Below the pieces are notes generated by a model, which saw only the letters and a list, made by a program, of their open reading frames with translations, searched no databases and was not told the origin of the DNA. A stretch of 64,000 nt of DNA from Bombardia bombarda. Its lineage: Eukaryota > Ascomycota > Sordariomycetes > Sordariales > Lasiosphaeriaceae. Location of the stretch: assembly GCA_030512295.1 (NCBI GenBank), contig JAULSR010000003.1, positions 124,001 to 188,000 of the forward strand, read 5' to 3'. This document shows positions 33,157-45,147 of the stretch, piece by piece (within the stretch, counting starts at the first letter, position 1; every line of letters begins with the position of its first letter). The position numbers were made by a program, and so were the translations under genes.

Positions 33157-34533
33157 ATGAGGTTCCTCACTGGCGCGACAGTGGCGGCCCTCTCAGGGCT
33201 CCCAGGTCTTGCCGCCGCCGCCGCATCTCCCCAGAGTGCCGACGTCTTCATCTTCCAGGCCGACCACCACAACCAGAAGCAGAGCTCCACCGAGACAACC
33301 CGTCTCCCCAGAGAAGTCGCCCGTCACATCCTGCTGCAAAGGGTATGTCCAGCCTGCACCCCGTATCATGCTCTCGATGCGCAGCCACAGATCTAATTAC
33401 CTGCCTACGCCGCTGCCTACCTATAGACAGCAAGAGACAGCTACGGAAGCGACCTGCGCGACATCCCCAGCACAATCGACACCGAGACCGCCGTCAGCTA
33501 CTTAGCGAGATTTGCCAAAACCACGCCGCCGCTGTTTTCCAACCGAGAGACGACGGACCCATCTCAACTTGTCGTCATCCTCGAGGGCGTCACCGCCGAG
33601 AATGCCCTCTGGCTGACCGAGACGCTCGCCAAGTCGAGCCACCAAGCCGCCTTCGCCATTTCGGACCCCCCCTCGGCCGTCGCCAACACCCGACTCCTAA
33701 AACATTTCCAGAACCGCGACATCGCGTCCCAGTCACAGTGCGACTTGTCGTCCGCCATCAACCCTTTCGACACAAAATGCTGGACCGGCCTGTCTTCGGT
33801 TGTCAAGTATGACATCAAGAAGGTCCGTCCTATACTTGCCACCGAGGCCCCCTAATTACCCCCCTTCCACCTTTAGCTAACATCACCATGCTAGTCCCCC
33901 GAGACGGTGCAGACACTGGTTGACAACCTTGCCCGCCTACAAAACTTTGTCTCGGCTGGCGATCTTGAGGCTGTTGTGGTCTTGATGCCCGAGTCCAGCC
34001 GTTCCTCCAAGCTCAGCCACTGGAGCGACGCAGCAGCCGGTACCTCGGCCGCTGTACGCCGCCGCCAAGAGTCCGAGACGGTTATCACCGACGACACCTT
34101 CGAGACGGCTGCCACAAAGGTCCCCGCCGTGTCCCACTCGGGTGGTGTCAATGTCCAGCGCGCCAAGCCCAAGTCGATCCCCCAGTGCTTCACAAGCTTC
34201 AACACCTGCATGACCCAGACGGGCAACTGCACCAGCCATGGCCAGTGCGCCAACAAGTACGGCCAGAACTCCAAAGCCAACTGCTTCGTCTGTGCCTGCA
34301 AGTCCACCGTCCTTGTCCCCGGCGTGGGCGAGGGCGCAAGGGGCAAGACTATGGCCTGGGGCGGCAACATGTGCCAGAAGCAGGACGTCAGCGTGCCCTT
34401 CTGGCTCATTACTGGGTTTACCATCACCATTATCGGCGCCGTCAGCTTCGCCATCAGCTTGCTGTTCAGCATCGGCGAGGAGCCGCTGCCGGGAGTAATC
34501 GGTGCCGGCGTTATCAGGGGTGCCACTAAATGA
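33157..34533 (+). CDS. DUF3844/Vps3844-like ER membrane protein
   Basis: Three exons, 33157..33342, 33427..33822 and 33895..34533, all phase 0, give 406 residues. Residues 1-22 form a signal peptide. The luminal part contains RLPREVARHILLQR and QLVVILEG, as in this fungal family. Near the C-terminus lies a cysteine-rich EGF-like stretch (CFTSFNTC, NCTSHGQC, NCFVCAC, MCQKQD), followed by one transmembrane helix, VPFWLITGFTITIIGAVSFAI, and a short tail. The fungal family is annotated as vacuolar sorting protein Vps3844-like and is thought to be an endoplasmic reticulum resident; its molecular role is not settled. Length and domain order fit a full-length copy. Confidence 0.85.
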
Positions 34534-35014
34534 GCTCATCAGGTGGCATGAGATGAAAATTAAACCCGACAACAAGACCGGTCGGAACTGGTCGATTGAA
34601 TATCATTTTATTTTGAACATGAGACATGTGGTATTACCCATGGAGTCTGTGTATTGTGTATTGGTGTAGACCGCGGAAGGCATGGCTCATCGTAATGGTG
34701 GGGACTGGCGAGGTGTTTGTGTGTGGGCGCGTAATCAGAACTTGAGACTGCCGGCTTGGCTGCTGTATCATAAGAAGATTTTGGTTTTGTATTGTTATAC
34801 GGCGTCGGGCATTGGCGGGTACAATTCTCTCGTACAACTGAGAGACTGAGAGATACATCGTCCTTTTTTATCAACAGCCATAAAAGACTCGCGCTCTGAA
34901 AGATATAATACTCGCTCCTAGGTTACTTGCAAAGAGTCTTATCATACAGCTTCGGCTTTTAATATGGGGTATGTACCAGACCTATGCATACATGCCCGGT
35001 ATTTGTACCTCTCC
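34534..35014. other. Convergent intergenic region
   Basis: 480 bp between the 3' ends of the DUF3844 gene and the NTR2-like gene; holds the two 3' UTRs and no gene. Confidence 0.5.
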
Positions 35015-36804
35015 TCAGGCAAACTCTTCTTCAGCATTGGCCTTTCTTGTCGGCGTGCCAAAGCTTTCCAGCCCTCGCTCAACCGGCAACTCAGCTGCCA
35101 TGCCTGGCGGGAGAGGCCTCAACGGCGACTGCGCTGCCAACTTGATCGCCTCGCCCGCACTCATCCCGACCGCGCCAACACCAGCGCCAGCGCCAGTAGC
35201 ACCCGAAACTGCCTGATATTTCGCACCCGCTTGGTTCAGTATCTCCTGCACCCTTTTCTCATCCGCATCGATCTGCTCCTTCTCCCTCTTTAGGTCCGCT
35301 ATCCTCGCCCGCTTCCTCGTCACGTCGTCCTCCAGCCCCTGGACGAGGCTCCGCATCCGCTGCAACACCTCGTCTAGCTCCGGCAGCGGCTTCATGCGCG
35401 GGATGACGTTGACGCCGCCGCCATCGATATCATCTCCGTCGTCATCAAGGCGCTGTAACCCATCCATGCCAGCCCTGCGCTGCGCCAGTTCGTATGCAGC
35501 CCGCCGCTCCGCCTCGCTGTCGTCGCTCTCGGCCTCGGACCCGTCCTCGGCTGCGCGGATCAGCTCCGCCATTTCCTGCCTGTGCCGGCGCGCGGCCTCG
35601 CGCTCCGCTGTCTTGCCAAGCGCCAAGCCCCCGTCCAGCACAAACTCGTCATACCCTTCCCCGAGATCCTCGTCTTCAGCAATCAGCCGTGACTCGGACG
35701 CTTTTTTTGCCTTGTTGCTGTCGTTGAACTTTACGGTTACCCGACCGCCCGATGGCTCGTCATCGCTGTGGTTGTTCTCCGAGTCGCCGTCCGAGAGAGA
35801 GATGAACTCGGATTCCTGCGCCAGGCGCGCGCGCCGCTCTTTACGCTCACGGATCTCGGCCTCGCTGAGGACGTGGGCAGCAGCGCTGGACAGCTTGGTA
35901 CGGGCAACTAAGCCTTGTGTAGAGGTTGGCGAGCGTTGGCCGCGGACTAGGTCTTGTGAGGGCACAATCAGCGCATCGGCAAGCTCTGACGGGTCCAGGT
36001 CCATCGGTGTCTCGCCGCCGTTACTGGCAGCAGCAGCATCGTCGCTCGCATCATCATCATCATCGGCATCATCTATGATGCGCAGAGATGATAGGTTCTG
36101 CGGTGTGTTGGGCGTCGAGCTCTGCAGCTCCTCGAGATACTCCTTGCTGTAGCGCGGGTGCTCCTCGTCTCCACCGAACACGCCGAAGCGCGCAGTCACT
36201 GCCGGCGGTAGGCTCCCCGCCCCAGAGGATCGACGCAGGGCGTTGTTCTCGAGCGCGCGTTTCCCTAGTGTCTTCTTCGGCGTGGATAGTGCTGCTGTCT
36301 CGCTGGCGGAGGGGACATTGTCGGTTTCGGTTTTTGTGGGCTCAATCCCGAAGGAGAGCCGTGATGATGAGGGTCGTTTCCTCTGCTTGGTAGAACCGGA
36401 GCGACTGAGTGATGGCCGAACTACGACTGTTGGAGTTTCATCGTCGTCGGCCGCTGCCGCTGCGGTGGCAGAGGCTGTGGTCGGCTCATTGGAGGTGTTT
36501 TGTTCGTCATCGTTGAAGTTGATGCTCTTTCGTAAAGACGACGATTTGGCGGGCTTGCTGCGCCCAAATTTGATGGGTCCCTGAGCAACTGGTACTGTCG
36601 GCAGCGCTATCTATCAGCTTGCTTGTTCTTTTTGGTTTGGTTTTGATATCAGCACTGAGGGCTAAAGGAGGCGAGGGTTGGCTTCTACTTACCATCTTTT
36701 TTGGCATCTTCGCCGCTGCTCAACGATGCTTCGAGGTCGGCAATCGGGTCGTCATCGAGTGTTTGAATGATGCGCGCTTTTCGCTTGGCTCCGAACAAGC
36801 TCAT
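35015..36804 (-). CDS. NTR2-domain protein (spliceosome disassembly factor type)
   Basis: Two exons, 36804..36693 and 36606..35015, give 567 residues; the frame of exon 2 is open throughout when read base by base. The start MSLFGAKRKARIIQTLDDD and the IKFGRSK, ALRR and ARFGVFGGDEEHPRYSKEYLEELQSSTPNTP segments are typical of the NTR2 domain. The middle is acidic and low in complexity; the C-terminal third is a predicted coiled coil rich in Arg, Lys and Glu (DVTRKRARIADLKREKEQID). In yeast, Ntr2 with Ntr1 recruits the Prp43 helicase to release intron-lariat spliceosomes; in other fungi the domain sits in longer proteins such as this. It is divergent from SmG, another spliceosome gene. Confidence 0.82.
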
Positions 36805-37262
36805 TTTGAGTAAGGGTAGGTTATCTAATTGTTCTAGGTGACTATTGACATAGGAATGGACGGATTGGCGATGATGTCGTTTTTTTGGAATTTGGGGAAC
36901 GCGTGCAGCTGCTTTCCCATCCATTACCGGCGCGCCCGCAGAATCAAGCGGCAGGAAGCACACTACTACAGGGATTGCAAGTCAACCAATAAGGATAACG
37001 ATACTAAGTAGACTGCCGGGCGCCTAGCCTAACCCGGTTAGAATGCGATCATAAGTAGCCAAAGTTTAATAGTGAGATGGGGACGTGCGAGGCAATCCCT
37101 CCACCAAAATTTCGTCCAGGCTCGTTTTGGTTGTCCAGCCGCGCCAGTGCAGTCAGTGTCCAGTGGGGAGCCTTCGTCGTCGCGCCTCCAGAACCTGTCG
37201 CCCAGCAGCTCTTCCATTTGCGAGAAGCACCCAGACAACCCAACGGTCAAATTCCAGACACG
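36805..37262. promoter_or_regulatory. Shared promoter region of the NTR2-like and SmG genes
   Basis: 458 bp between the two divergent start codons. No TATA box or other motif stands out, as is usual for housekeeping promoters. Confidence 0.55.
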
Positions 37263-37811
37263 ATGGCGCCCGCACAACCAGAACTTAAGAAGGTGCGTGA
37301 CTATTCTCCCCCCTTCATTATCCAAAGACGACTCCTTGCAGTCTGAAAAGATGCAGCTGTTCCATGTCGCGCGCGCCCCCTCCATCTAATCCATAGACTG
37401 CCTGCCCTATCCTGATGTCGAAGCCCCAACAAGCTAATCAATCACTACTTCGAATACAGTACCTCGACAAGAGACTATTTGTCCAGCTCAACGGCAGCCG
37501 CAAGGTCCTCGGTGTTCTCCGCGGATATGACGTGTGTCCTCCCGTCCCTTGTTGTCTGCTTGGCGCGCTGGCTAATACTGCATTCACTTAACAGGTCTTC
37601 TTGAACATTGTGCTTGACGAGGCGGTCGAGGAGAAGGACGGCGGAGAGAAGGTCAAGCTTGGCATGGTTGTATGTTTGGAGTCCTCTCTCTGTTTTCTAC
37701 AGAAAGGACGATGTCGCTGACTTTGACACCTGCCCACAGGTCATTCGCGGCAACTCGGTCGTCATGCTCGAAGCGCTCGAGAGAATCGGCGGCGACGACA
37801 GACGAGGCTAG
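37263..37811 (+). CDS. SMX2: Small nuclear ribonucleoprotein Sm-G
   Basis: Four short exons, 37263..37292, 37460..37531, 37595..37669 and 37740..37811, all phase 0, give 82 residues. The Sm fold is clear: LKKYLDKRLFVQLNGSR and VLGVLRGYDVFLNIVLDEAVE form Sm motif 1, and VVIRGNSVVMLEAL carries the RGNS loop of Sm motif 2. Sm-G belongs to the seven-membered Sm ring on U1, U2, U4 and U5 snRNAs. The three introns (167, 63 and 70 nt) interrupt a coding sequence of only 249 nt, so the gene is too fragmented to be seen as a single long frame. It is divergent from the NTR2-like gene. SMX2 is the yeast name and is used by orthology. Confidence 0.95.
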
Positions 37812-38065
37812 ATCGCCCTAGTTACACGGCGCGCGCGCACGATGCCTCGGCAAAATACTGACGGATTCACGACCAAGGGAAAACGTCTATGTCCATTGCA
37901 TTTCCTAAGTCTGACATTTATTGCGCGGCCAGTACGGCGTTTCAGTCCGGCAAAGGGAAATATTCATGGGGCAGCGCATCACACGTTAGAATAGGGGACA
38001 AGGAAAGATGGCGCAGCTATGGCAACCGAAAGAAAGCAAAAAGAGATACCCGATAGCCAGATGCT

Positions 38066-38645
38066 CTACTCGCTCTCCATCTGCCTCTTCTGCCAGGCCT
38101 GCTCGTCATATGCGTCCATCATTCGGCCTCCGTAGGCCTGCACCCAGCCTCTGATGCCACCCGTCATCACATGCGACTGGAGATGACCTCCGACCTCGTT
38201 GGCATAGTCCTGCATCCAGGCGGCGCACCTGGGGCCTCGACCGTTGGAGGAGCCTTCATAGTGAGCACGAGATACAATTAGCCATCGATCAAGGAAGCAG
38301 ACGAGCCCAGACCAGAACACAGCCAGACCCACCGCAATAGAATATGACCCTCTTGATGCCAGCCCGCTTGCACAGATCGTACAGGACCCGGCGTGTCGGG
38401 TAGAAGCTGTGGGCGGGCAGATTGATGGCCGACGCGACCGTTCCACCCGTGCAGTCGGCCCGGCGCGCGTCGACGATTAAGAAGTCGCGGGGCTCGTCTC
38501 CGTCATGCGCCTCGAGAAGCTCCAGCACCTGCCCGGGCTCAATCCTGTTGACGGCTGAGACGGGCTCTGGGAATGCCGCCCACCACGGCGTGCCGTCCTC
38601 GCGGGTCGCCATTTTGTGGCAGTGTTCGTGTACGTGAAGCGCCAT
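38066..38645 (-). CDS. Rhodanese/Cdc25-like phosphatase or arsenate reductase type protein
   Basis: Two exons, 38645..38333 and 38253..38066, give 166 residues. The intron falls inside the active-site loop: it joins VIFYCG to SSNGRGPRCAAWM, producing C104-GSSNG-R110, a CX5R loop like that of Cdc25 phosphatases and yeast Arr2/Ych1-type proteins; rhodanese sulfurtransferases typically have a CX4 loop. The CH2A-type motif FLIVDARRADCTGGTV is present upstream. There is no targeting signal, so it is probably cytosolic or nuclear. Candidate activities are phosphotyrosine hydrolysis or arsenate reduction; sequence alone does not separate them. Reading through the intron would end in a false CGGSG tail and hide the loop arginine. 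It is convergent with SmG, 250 bp away. Confidence 0.82.
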
Positions 38646-41600
38646 TGTCGTCGATATGTCGTCGTCTGTAACCGTGATTTGTTCGAGGCGACTGACTAAC
38701 TTTTGCTCCCAATCACAAGCTGAAATCTCTCTGCTTTGTGACTTTGTGTTGTGGTGTGTGTGCCGTATTCTAACCTGGTAGTCGAGTGCTGGAATGTCAT
38801 TTACATCATCTCAGCACCACATCAGTCGCAAACACGCCGCGCAATGCCAATCAGTTAACAAAATCGATAGTGGATGCTTCGTTATCGCCAATGGTCTCTC
38901 CCTTCCTTTCTTCGTGTCAGGTGCGGCTGTGCTCGCTTTGCCGATTTAGCTTATTTTATCAGCAAGCCACTTTCATTGTCCCGTTCGCCCCTGACTCCCT
39001 GACGGAATGCCATGTGGAACTCGACGGCCGATAGCGGCATTTGGTCAAGTGGGCTGACTTTTCGTGTTCCCGTTCTCTTTATCTGTCCTCATTCTGGTCC
39101 TGATATCTCGGGCCCGCTTGGCGGTTTATTTACCCCCCCGTCTCCGCTGCTGAGGAATGGTCGGCTTCCTGCGGACAAGCAATATCGGACGAGCGCATTT
39201 TCCATTTGCACTTATCCATATTCAAGAAATTGTCTCTCGTCCCTAGGGACCGACTTATTTAGCCGCCTGTCTCGCCTTTTTCATTTTTAGCGGCCTCAAT
39301 CGCGTGCCCCGAAGTCATCGCTCGTCTTAGTCTTTTGGTTAAGAAACATTTCTACTTTGTCGCATGTTTCAACTACCTGGTCTTCAAGGAGAAAGATTCT
39401 GTTCCCTTACCAATTAATATTAACTTGGAACTCTTGAGAGCGGCGCTCATCTATTGCTCGGCCATGGAAAACAGAATGGCCCGCTTACACTGGTTTTGAA
39501 AGAACGGTTTCTGAGTGAAATGGTTGATGTCATCAGTGACAGTGGCCTGCATGAGCCATCTTAATTCAATTATAATTTCTGGCATCCGAGATGATGCTCA
39601 GGGGGCACTGTCTTCAAAGTGGTGGACGTCTGAAGAAGCCGCAAAAGAGTAGTTCTATATGATTTGCAGTTTATGATGGTGCGATTGATGCTATGAAGCC
39701 CGTTTCGGGCTGTTAGTGTGAGGGGATCCAGCATTGAAAAAGGCGGTAAACAAATTATGATATTTCTTTGCACACTTTTTATCTGACCGTGGCTATGTAG
39801 TTTAATAGTACGTACTGCTATCAAACAGGTGCGTGGTGATATTGGAGATGACACACGATATATATCCATTTATTTGAACCAGCATTGTTCGTTTTACATA
39901 CTAAACGCTTCAAGCACTACCATTACACCAGTCACTTAACTTTTTCTGCTACCTTATAACATCAGGTTTTTCTTCAGAAAGCTGGGATGTTGAGCGAATT
40001 CTAGACGCGGTCTGGTACAGTTTATTAGTAAATCAAGAAGGTGGTGAGAGGCGGTATCATGTATAAATATGATCTGAAAGTCAAATGACCGCAACGCGTG
40101 ATCTTCTGCCCCTGACCGTAAGTGGTAGTGGGAGTGATAAAACGGAGCTATGTCGGCAGTGGAACGAATTGTCTTGTTTGAAAACGTTCTGGATGAACTG
40201 TGGGAGGATAAGATAGATATTACCTCTACTACTTAACCTTTTGTGTGGCTAGAGGTGGCCATGATGCAGGTCGTTCTAGAACTTGTATGAAGAGAAAGGA
40301 CCGATACATTGAATAGACGGCAGATGAAAATATGTCTCGGTACCGAATGTAGGGGAGGGAGTCAGGGAGAGGAAGAGGGCCGAGTGCTGTCACCGATAGA
40401 GCACTGTGAGCAGCAGGCAAATGGTCTGACTGGTAGTTGCGTAATTGAGCTCTTGTAATGCTTTGCCAGATCTGTATTGCCAGCTCTGTATTGCCAGCTT
40501 CCAATCTGTGATAGTAGTTCCTATGCCAGTTGGAAGCGAATAGGCCCGGGCTGATGTGTGTGAGCGTGTGAGTGCGAGAATAGTTTACTTGTAAATTTTA
40601 CCGAACTACAAAGGAGACCGCTTAGATTGCTTACTGATCTGGCGAGTCTGGTCATGACGGCGGGGGAGGTGATAGGCAGCTTGAGCCTTGAGGTAGTTCA
40701 CATCAACACAATCGATCATAACCGTATGTAGAGAAGCCTCATGCACGTATAATCACTTGTCTTGTCACATTGCATCTATCAGACGGTCATGGACACTGCC
40801 ATGATTTGATTGGGTTTGTCTGAGACATTCACGTCATGGTTGGTGCGCCATTGATAACGTCAAGTATAACCAGAGGAGGGGAAGTGAGCCAGAATGGGGC
40901 AAAGGAGAAAAATAAAGCACCTCGATGGCTACCAAATAGAACTACAGTCGTGCTGCAGTCGAGAAATTGCCATTCCGTACCAAGTACCGGGGCCGCAGTC
41001 AGGACAAGGCGTCCGACATTTGGCAAGTGAGCAGATTTCAATTCTTTGAATTTGGGCAGTTATGTTGGTCTAGTTAGGGTATAATGTTGTCTCAGATGGT
41101 CCATACTGGTATAATGTCATTGTCACCCGCATCACTCACGATTTCGTTCATTCTTTTCTTTTCTCATTGTTGTTTTCTATCAGATTTGATGTGTCAATTG
41201 TGGTGGGTGGGCCAAGAGACCCCCCCGACCCCTTACCCCTGCGGCGCCATCGCCATTGGGATTTGGGAAGCAAAATTCGTGGGGAGATACGAAGTAACTT
41301 GTGCTGATGTCATCGCGTTTGAATGCCGGTCGCTGAAACGGAGCAGACAATTTCTTTTTCCAAGCTTTTCGTCCTTATGAGATGTGACGGGCTCAGCTGC
41401 AAAAAGGAAATAAGTGCATTGTGTGCAGTGAGTGAGAAAAGCCCGACGTCGCGTCAGTCGCCGACTGATATCAAGAGCCCTGCTCCTTCCTGCTTCAAAT
41501 GGCCCCACATAATTAGGTTTTCGATGATCACTGACACTTTGGGCGGAAGTCGCGGTTGGGAAGCACAAGCCCCAGGTTACTTGGTCGATCCAGCCGCATG

Positions 41601-41775
41601 CAATCACTGGCATCCCGGTCGTCCCTTCCTCCCATCAATGAAACGTAGGTACCGACCGGCGACGAATCCTCGCTGCTTCCTCGTCTCCCTCGAATTGCCA
41701 ATGCAATGCAGCCCGAACAGTGCAACCAAAAAACACTGATGAAAATGTTTTGAATATCGACAATGAAGCATCTCA

Positions 41776-41831
41776 CAACGCCGCAACGCCGCAACGCCGC
41801 AACGCCGCAACGCAACAACGCCGTAACGCCG
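41776..41831. repeat. Tandem repeat, 8-bp unit (AACGCCGC)
   Basis: About five consecutive copies of AACGCCGC followed by degenerate copies in non-coding DNA. Confidence 0.9.
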
Positions 41832-42544
41832 CGTCAGGCCCGGAAAGGCCCGTAGACGTAGTCGCCAAGTTCCCGTAGGGTGAGACAAGAAAATAAAGTC
41901 CAGAAACCAGAAAGGGAAAGAGGAGGGAAGAAAGAAAAGACATAATGATCGACGGAGACTACAGGATGCAGCCAATGGGTGACAGGCTTGGTGCTTAATC
42001 GAGGCAACTTCCGCTGCTCGACAACTTACACTAAGCAGGGGGCACTCGGCGATTTCACCAGACCTCACCCCGAGGGCCAATGCGTTTTCGACAGCTTCGT
42101 TCATTCATTCACACTCGAGACTTCGGATCAAGCGGCGCCACTGGAAGATGCTGGCTTTCCATTATGCTGCGAAATATAGTCTTCTCCCCCACGGTCGAAA
42201 CTCGAAAGGGGAGAACAGACCAACCCAGTGCCTACCTACTCCAGGTGGTCGGGCCGTTGACAAGATCATGATATTGGACATGATACCACATACCGAATGC
42301 CTTTGAATATTGCACTCGAGCTGGGTTGTCTTTCCACCCACTCCACCTCTTTCATTCACTGGTCCCAGACTTTCAGCTTCGTGGTGTCAACTGTCAACCA
42401 GACCACCACCACCACCATGCATACATACATACTGCAGAGTATAGACCCATTCCCCACGGCAACTGAGCCGCGATTTGACTGCCCCATTGGACTATGATGG
42501 CACTTGGCGCGGCGACCACCATGTTTCCCCATGCACTGCGACTC

Positions 42545-42599
42545 AGGGACTGGGACTGGGACTGGGACTGGGACTGGGACTGGGACTTGGGACTGGGAG
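42545..42599. repeat. Tandem repeat, 6-bp unit (CTGGGA)
   Basis: About eight or nine copies of a GGGACT hexamer, one with an extra T, about 400 bp upstream of the RGS gene ATG. G-triplets at fixed spacing make quadruplex formation possible. Confidence 0.9.
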
Positions 42600-43001
42600 T
42601 AGGATTCATCCCATGAAAATCATCCGCGGATGCACCCATGGGATCGGCATCGTTCCTGTCACCTTGCATCCCCCTACGGGCCGAGTGGCCCTTGATGCGT
42701 AGATGAGTAGGGCGGCATCAAGATCTGCCAAGTACCACCCTCGATCGCCAGCCCGCTTGGGCTGTTTGCCGTCGAGTCGGTCTCTCATAGCACAGTCTCA
42801 CAACCTACATAACGCAGGCCGCGACTTGCAGGCTGGGACTCGGTGCCTGGCCTCCTCATTTTTTGTCAAGTCGTTGTCGCTGTTGTGCTTTGTAGGCGGA
42901 ACACTTCAAAATCTGCCTGCCTCCCCTTCCTTTCTCCACACTCTCTTGCATGATCAACCTTTCCAGCGTTTAGTACCCCATCACTTCTGCTCCTTCAAGC
43001 C

Positions 43002-45147
43002 ATGATTTTACCTCGCCAACCTGGCGCAGCCACCTCGGTGGGATCCGAGTTCGGCACCACTACAAACACTGTGCCTAAGGCCCGCCTCGATGGCGTAGGC
43101 ATCTGGTGGCTCACCTACGCCGGAGTCTGGACCTTTGTGCTCGTCTGCGGCATGGCATACCTCCACAAGAAACGCGACACCCCCACTCTGAAGATTCGTG
43201 GTCTGCCCTTGACATTCTCGGCCATCGTTCTCCTGCACCTGTACTGGCTGTCGGTCCAGATTGCCTACAGCGTTGGGCCCCTCGCCCCAGAGGTTGCCGA
43301 GTATTGGATCATGGGGGTGTGGTATCCCTTCGGCATTGCTCTGTTCCACGCCGGCAACAGCCAGTTTCTGCATGTTGCCAAAGCACAGAGCCGATTCGCC
43401 CGCCCTCCCAGCCAGATGAGCCTTCACTATGACGAGAAGCGCGTACCACGGAAGCCGAGCCTGTTCGCTCGTCTCCGGAAAATGGAGTATTCGACCAAGA
43501 TGTTTGCCATTATTTCCATCGGTATGGTTGTTCAGGTGGGTCTTTCTGCTCAAATTGCTGTTTTTTTTTTCTTTTTCTGACCTATAGCAGCTCCTTGTCG
43601 TTGTCATCATCTTCATGATCTCACGCAAGTTTCATCCCAGTTTTGGCATTAAAGGCACAGAGGTTGTAGGCACCACACCTATGGAAATTGCCGTGGAGCA
43701 AGGAAGAGGATGGGAATGGTAGGTCGCTATATCGCAATAAACCAGCGTGGTCAATTCGGCTAACAATGCTCTTTAGGTGGCCATCTCTAGTTTGGCAGTT
43801 TTTGTGGGCATGGTTCTTTGCACCCTACGTCTTGTGGCAGTCTCGTGGCATCCGGGACACGCATGGCTGGCAACTTCAGACAGTAGCTTGCTGCATTGCC
43901 AGGTAAGAACTTCGGTCTACCTTGAACCTGGCTCATTGACTGACTTGATGACCAAACAGCCTCCCATCCGCACCCATGTGGCTGATAGCACTGTACTTGC
44001 CTGAGATGACTCCGGTGAATACCTACTTTGTGCCTCCTCAGTGGTACGTCTGCCTATTCCACAATATACTTGCGATACTCAACTTCAAGCTAACATGTGA
44101 TTAAGGCTCGCCCTCTCGGTGTTTGTCATTGAGATCTTTACAATTTTTGTCCCCTGTTGGCAGGTCCGAAAGTTCCAGCATCTACACCAAGAGACTGTCG
44201 CGTCTCTGGCCAACTGGGAACTCAAGAAGAAAGTCGGTAGCGACACTGGCAGCAATAACAGCGGACCACCCTTGAGCCCTACATCGACCAAGATCGGAAA
44301 TCTGATCAGCACGACGTCCGAATCCTGGAAGAAGCTCTCGAGCCTTGAACGCAGCCCATCTGATCACGGCAGGGGCGCAACCGAAGACAGCGTCCTGACC
44401 ATGTCAGCACTCGAACATGTTCTCGACAAGAACCCAGAACCACTTCGTCAATTCTCGGCCCGCCGTGACTTTTCTGGAGAAAACATCGGGTTCCTAACTG
44501 CAGTGGCCGAATGGAAGTCGGGCGCCCCTCCCGCCTTCACACGTAGCGGACAAAACGCCGCTCCTGACGTCGTCCGCCAGCAGTTTAGCAAGGCGCTTCA
44601 TATTTACACGGAATTCATCAGCCCCCGCGATGCCGAGTTCCCCATCAACATTGCCTGGACCGACCTGCGTAAGCTCGAGGGTATTTTTGAGCGCGCCGCG
44701 CGCAGCATGTTTGGTGAGCACTCCTGCGTCGACACTGCCACTCCCTTTGACGAAGTCGACTGGTCATCGCCGTCCCGCCGCACACTGGAGTCGCGTGGCT
44801 CCGAGGTCAACATGGTCACCAGGAGCCCCCAGGTGCCCGAGCCCGTCGCCGCTGCTGCCGATCAGGAAAAGACCAACAGCAGCGAAACTCTCGTTCTGCC
44901 TGCCAGGGACCGCAACTTCTTGTACCAGGGCGACATCCCGCAGGGGTTCAACCTGAGCGTGTTTGATGTCGCGCAGCACGATATCAAGTATCTGGTCTTG
45001 ACGAATACCTGGCCCAAGTATGTCCGGGAGAGGCGCAACTCGGAAGAGTCGACCGGCACGCAGAAATCGGGCGAGTCGTATGAGACGTCGCGGTCGAAGC
45101 GGTCCCTACACATGGCGTTTGCGTTCCTGAAGGCCGCTATCGAGTAG
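43002..45147 (+). CDS. Seven-transmembrane RGS-domain protein
   Basis: Five exons, 43002..43535, 43591..43718, 43777..43902, 43960..44043 and 44106..45147, close in phase to 637 residues. About seven hydrophobic segments occupy the first 300 residues (for example GIWWLTYAGVWTFVLVCGM, LLVVVIIFMI and SVFVIEIFTIFV). Helices of the RGS domain follow: MSALEHVLDKNPEPLRQFSARRDFSGENIGFLTAV, then VRQQFSKALHIYTEFISPRDAEFPINI, a variable stretch of about 100 residues, and GFNLSVFDVAQHDIKYLVLTNTWPKYVRE. RGS domains speed GTP hydrolysis by G-alpha subunits and so damp G-protein signalling; 7TM-RGS proteins in filamentous fungi affect growth and development. The second exon could begin at 43588 instead, adding one Gln. 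Confidence 0.88.

Larger units (their letters stand above)
38646..43001. other. Gene-poor 4.4 kb intergenic region
   Basis: Between two divergent genes. No frame carries a recognisable domain. The span from 39.3 to 41.2 kb is AT-rich relative to its neighbours. Two tandem repeats at 41776..41831 and 42545..42599 are listed separately. The right end, pyrimidine-rich from about 42.9 kb, should be the RGS gene promoter. Confidence 0.5.

Noticed and set aside
42545..42599. Hexamer array read as a possible CRISPR-like or coding repeat
   Set aside because: There are no spacers, and it is a simple tandem microsatellite in intergenic DNA.
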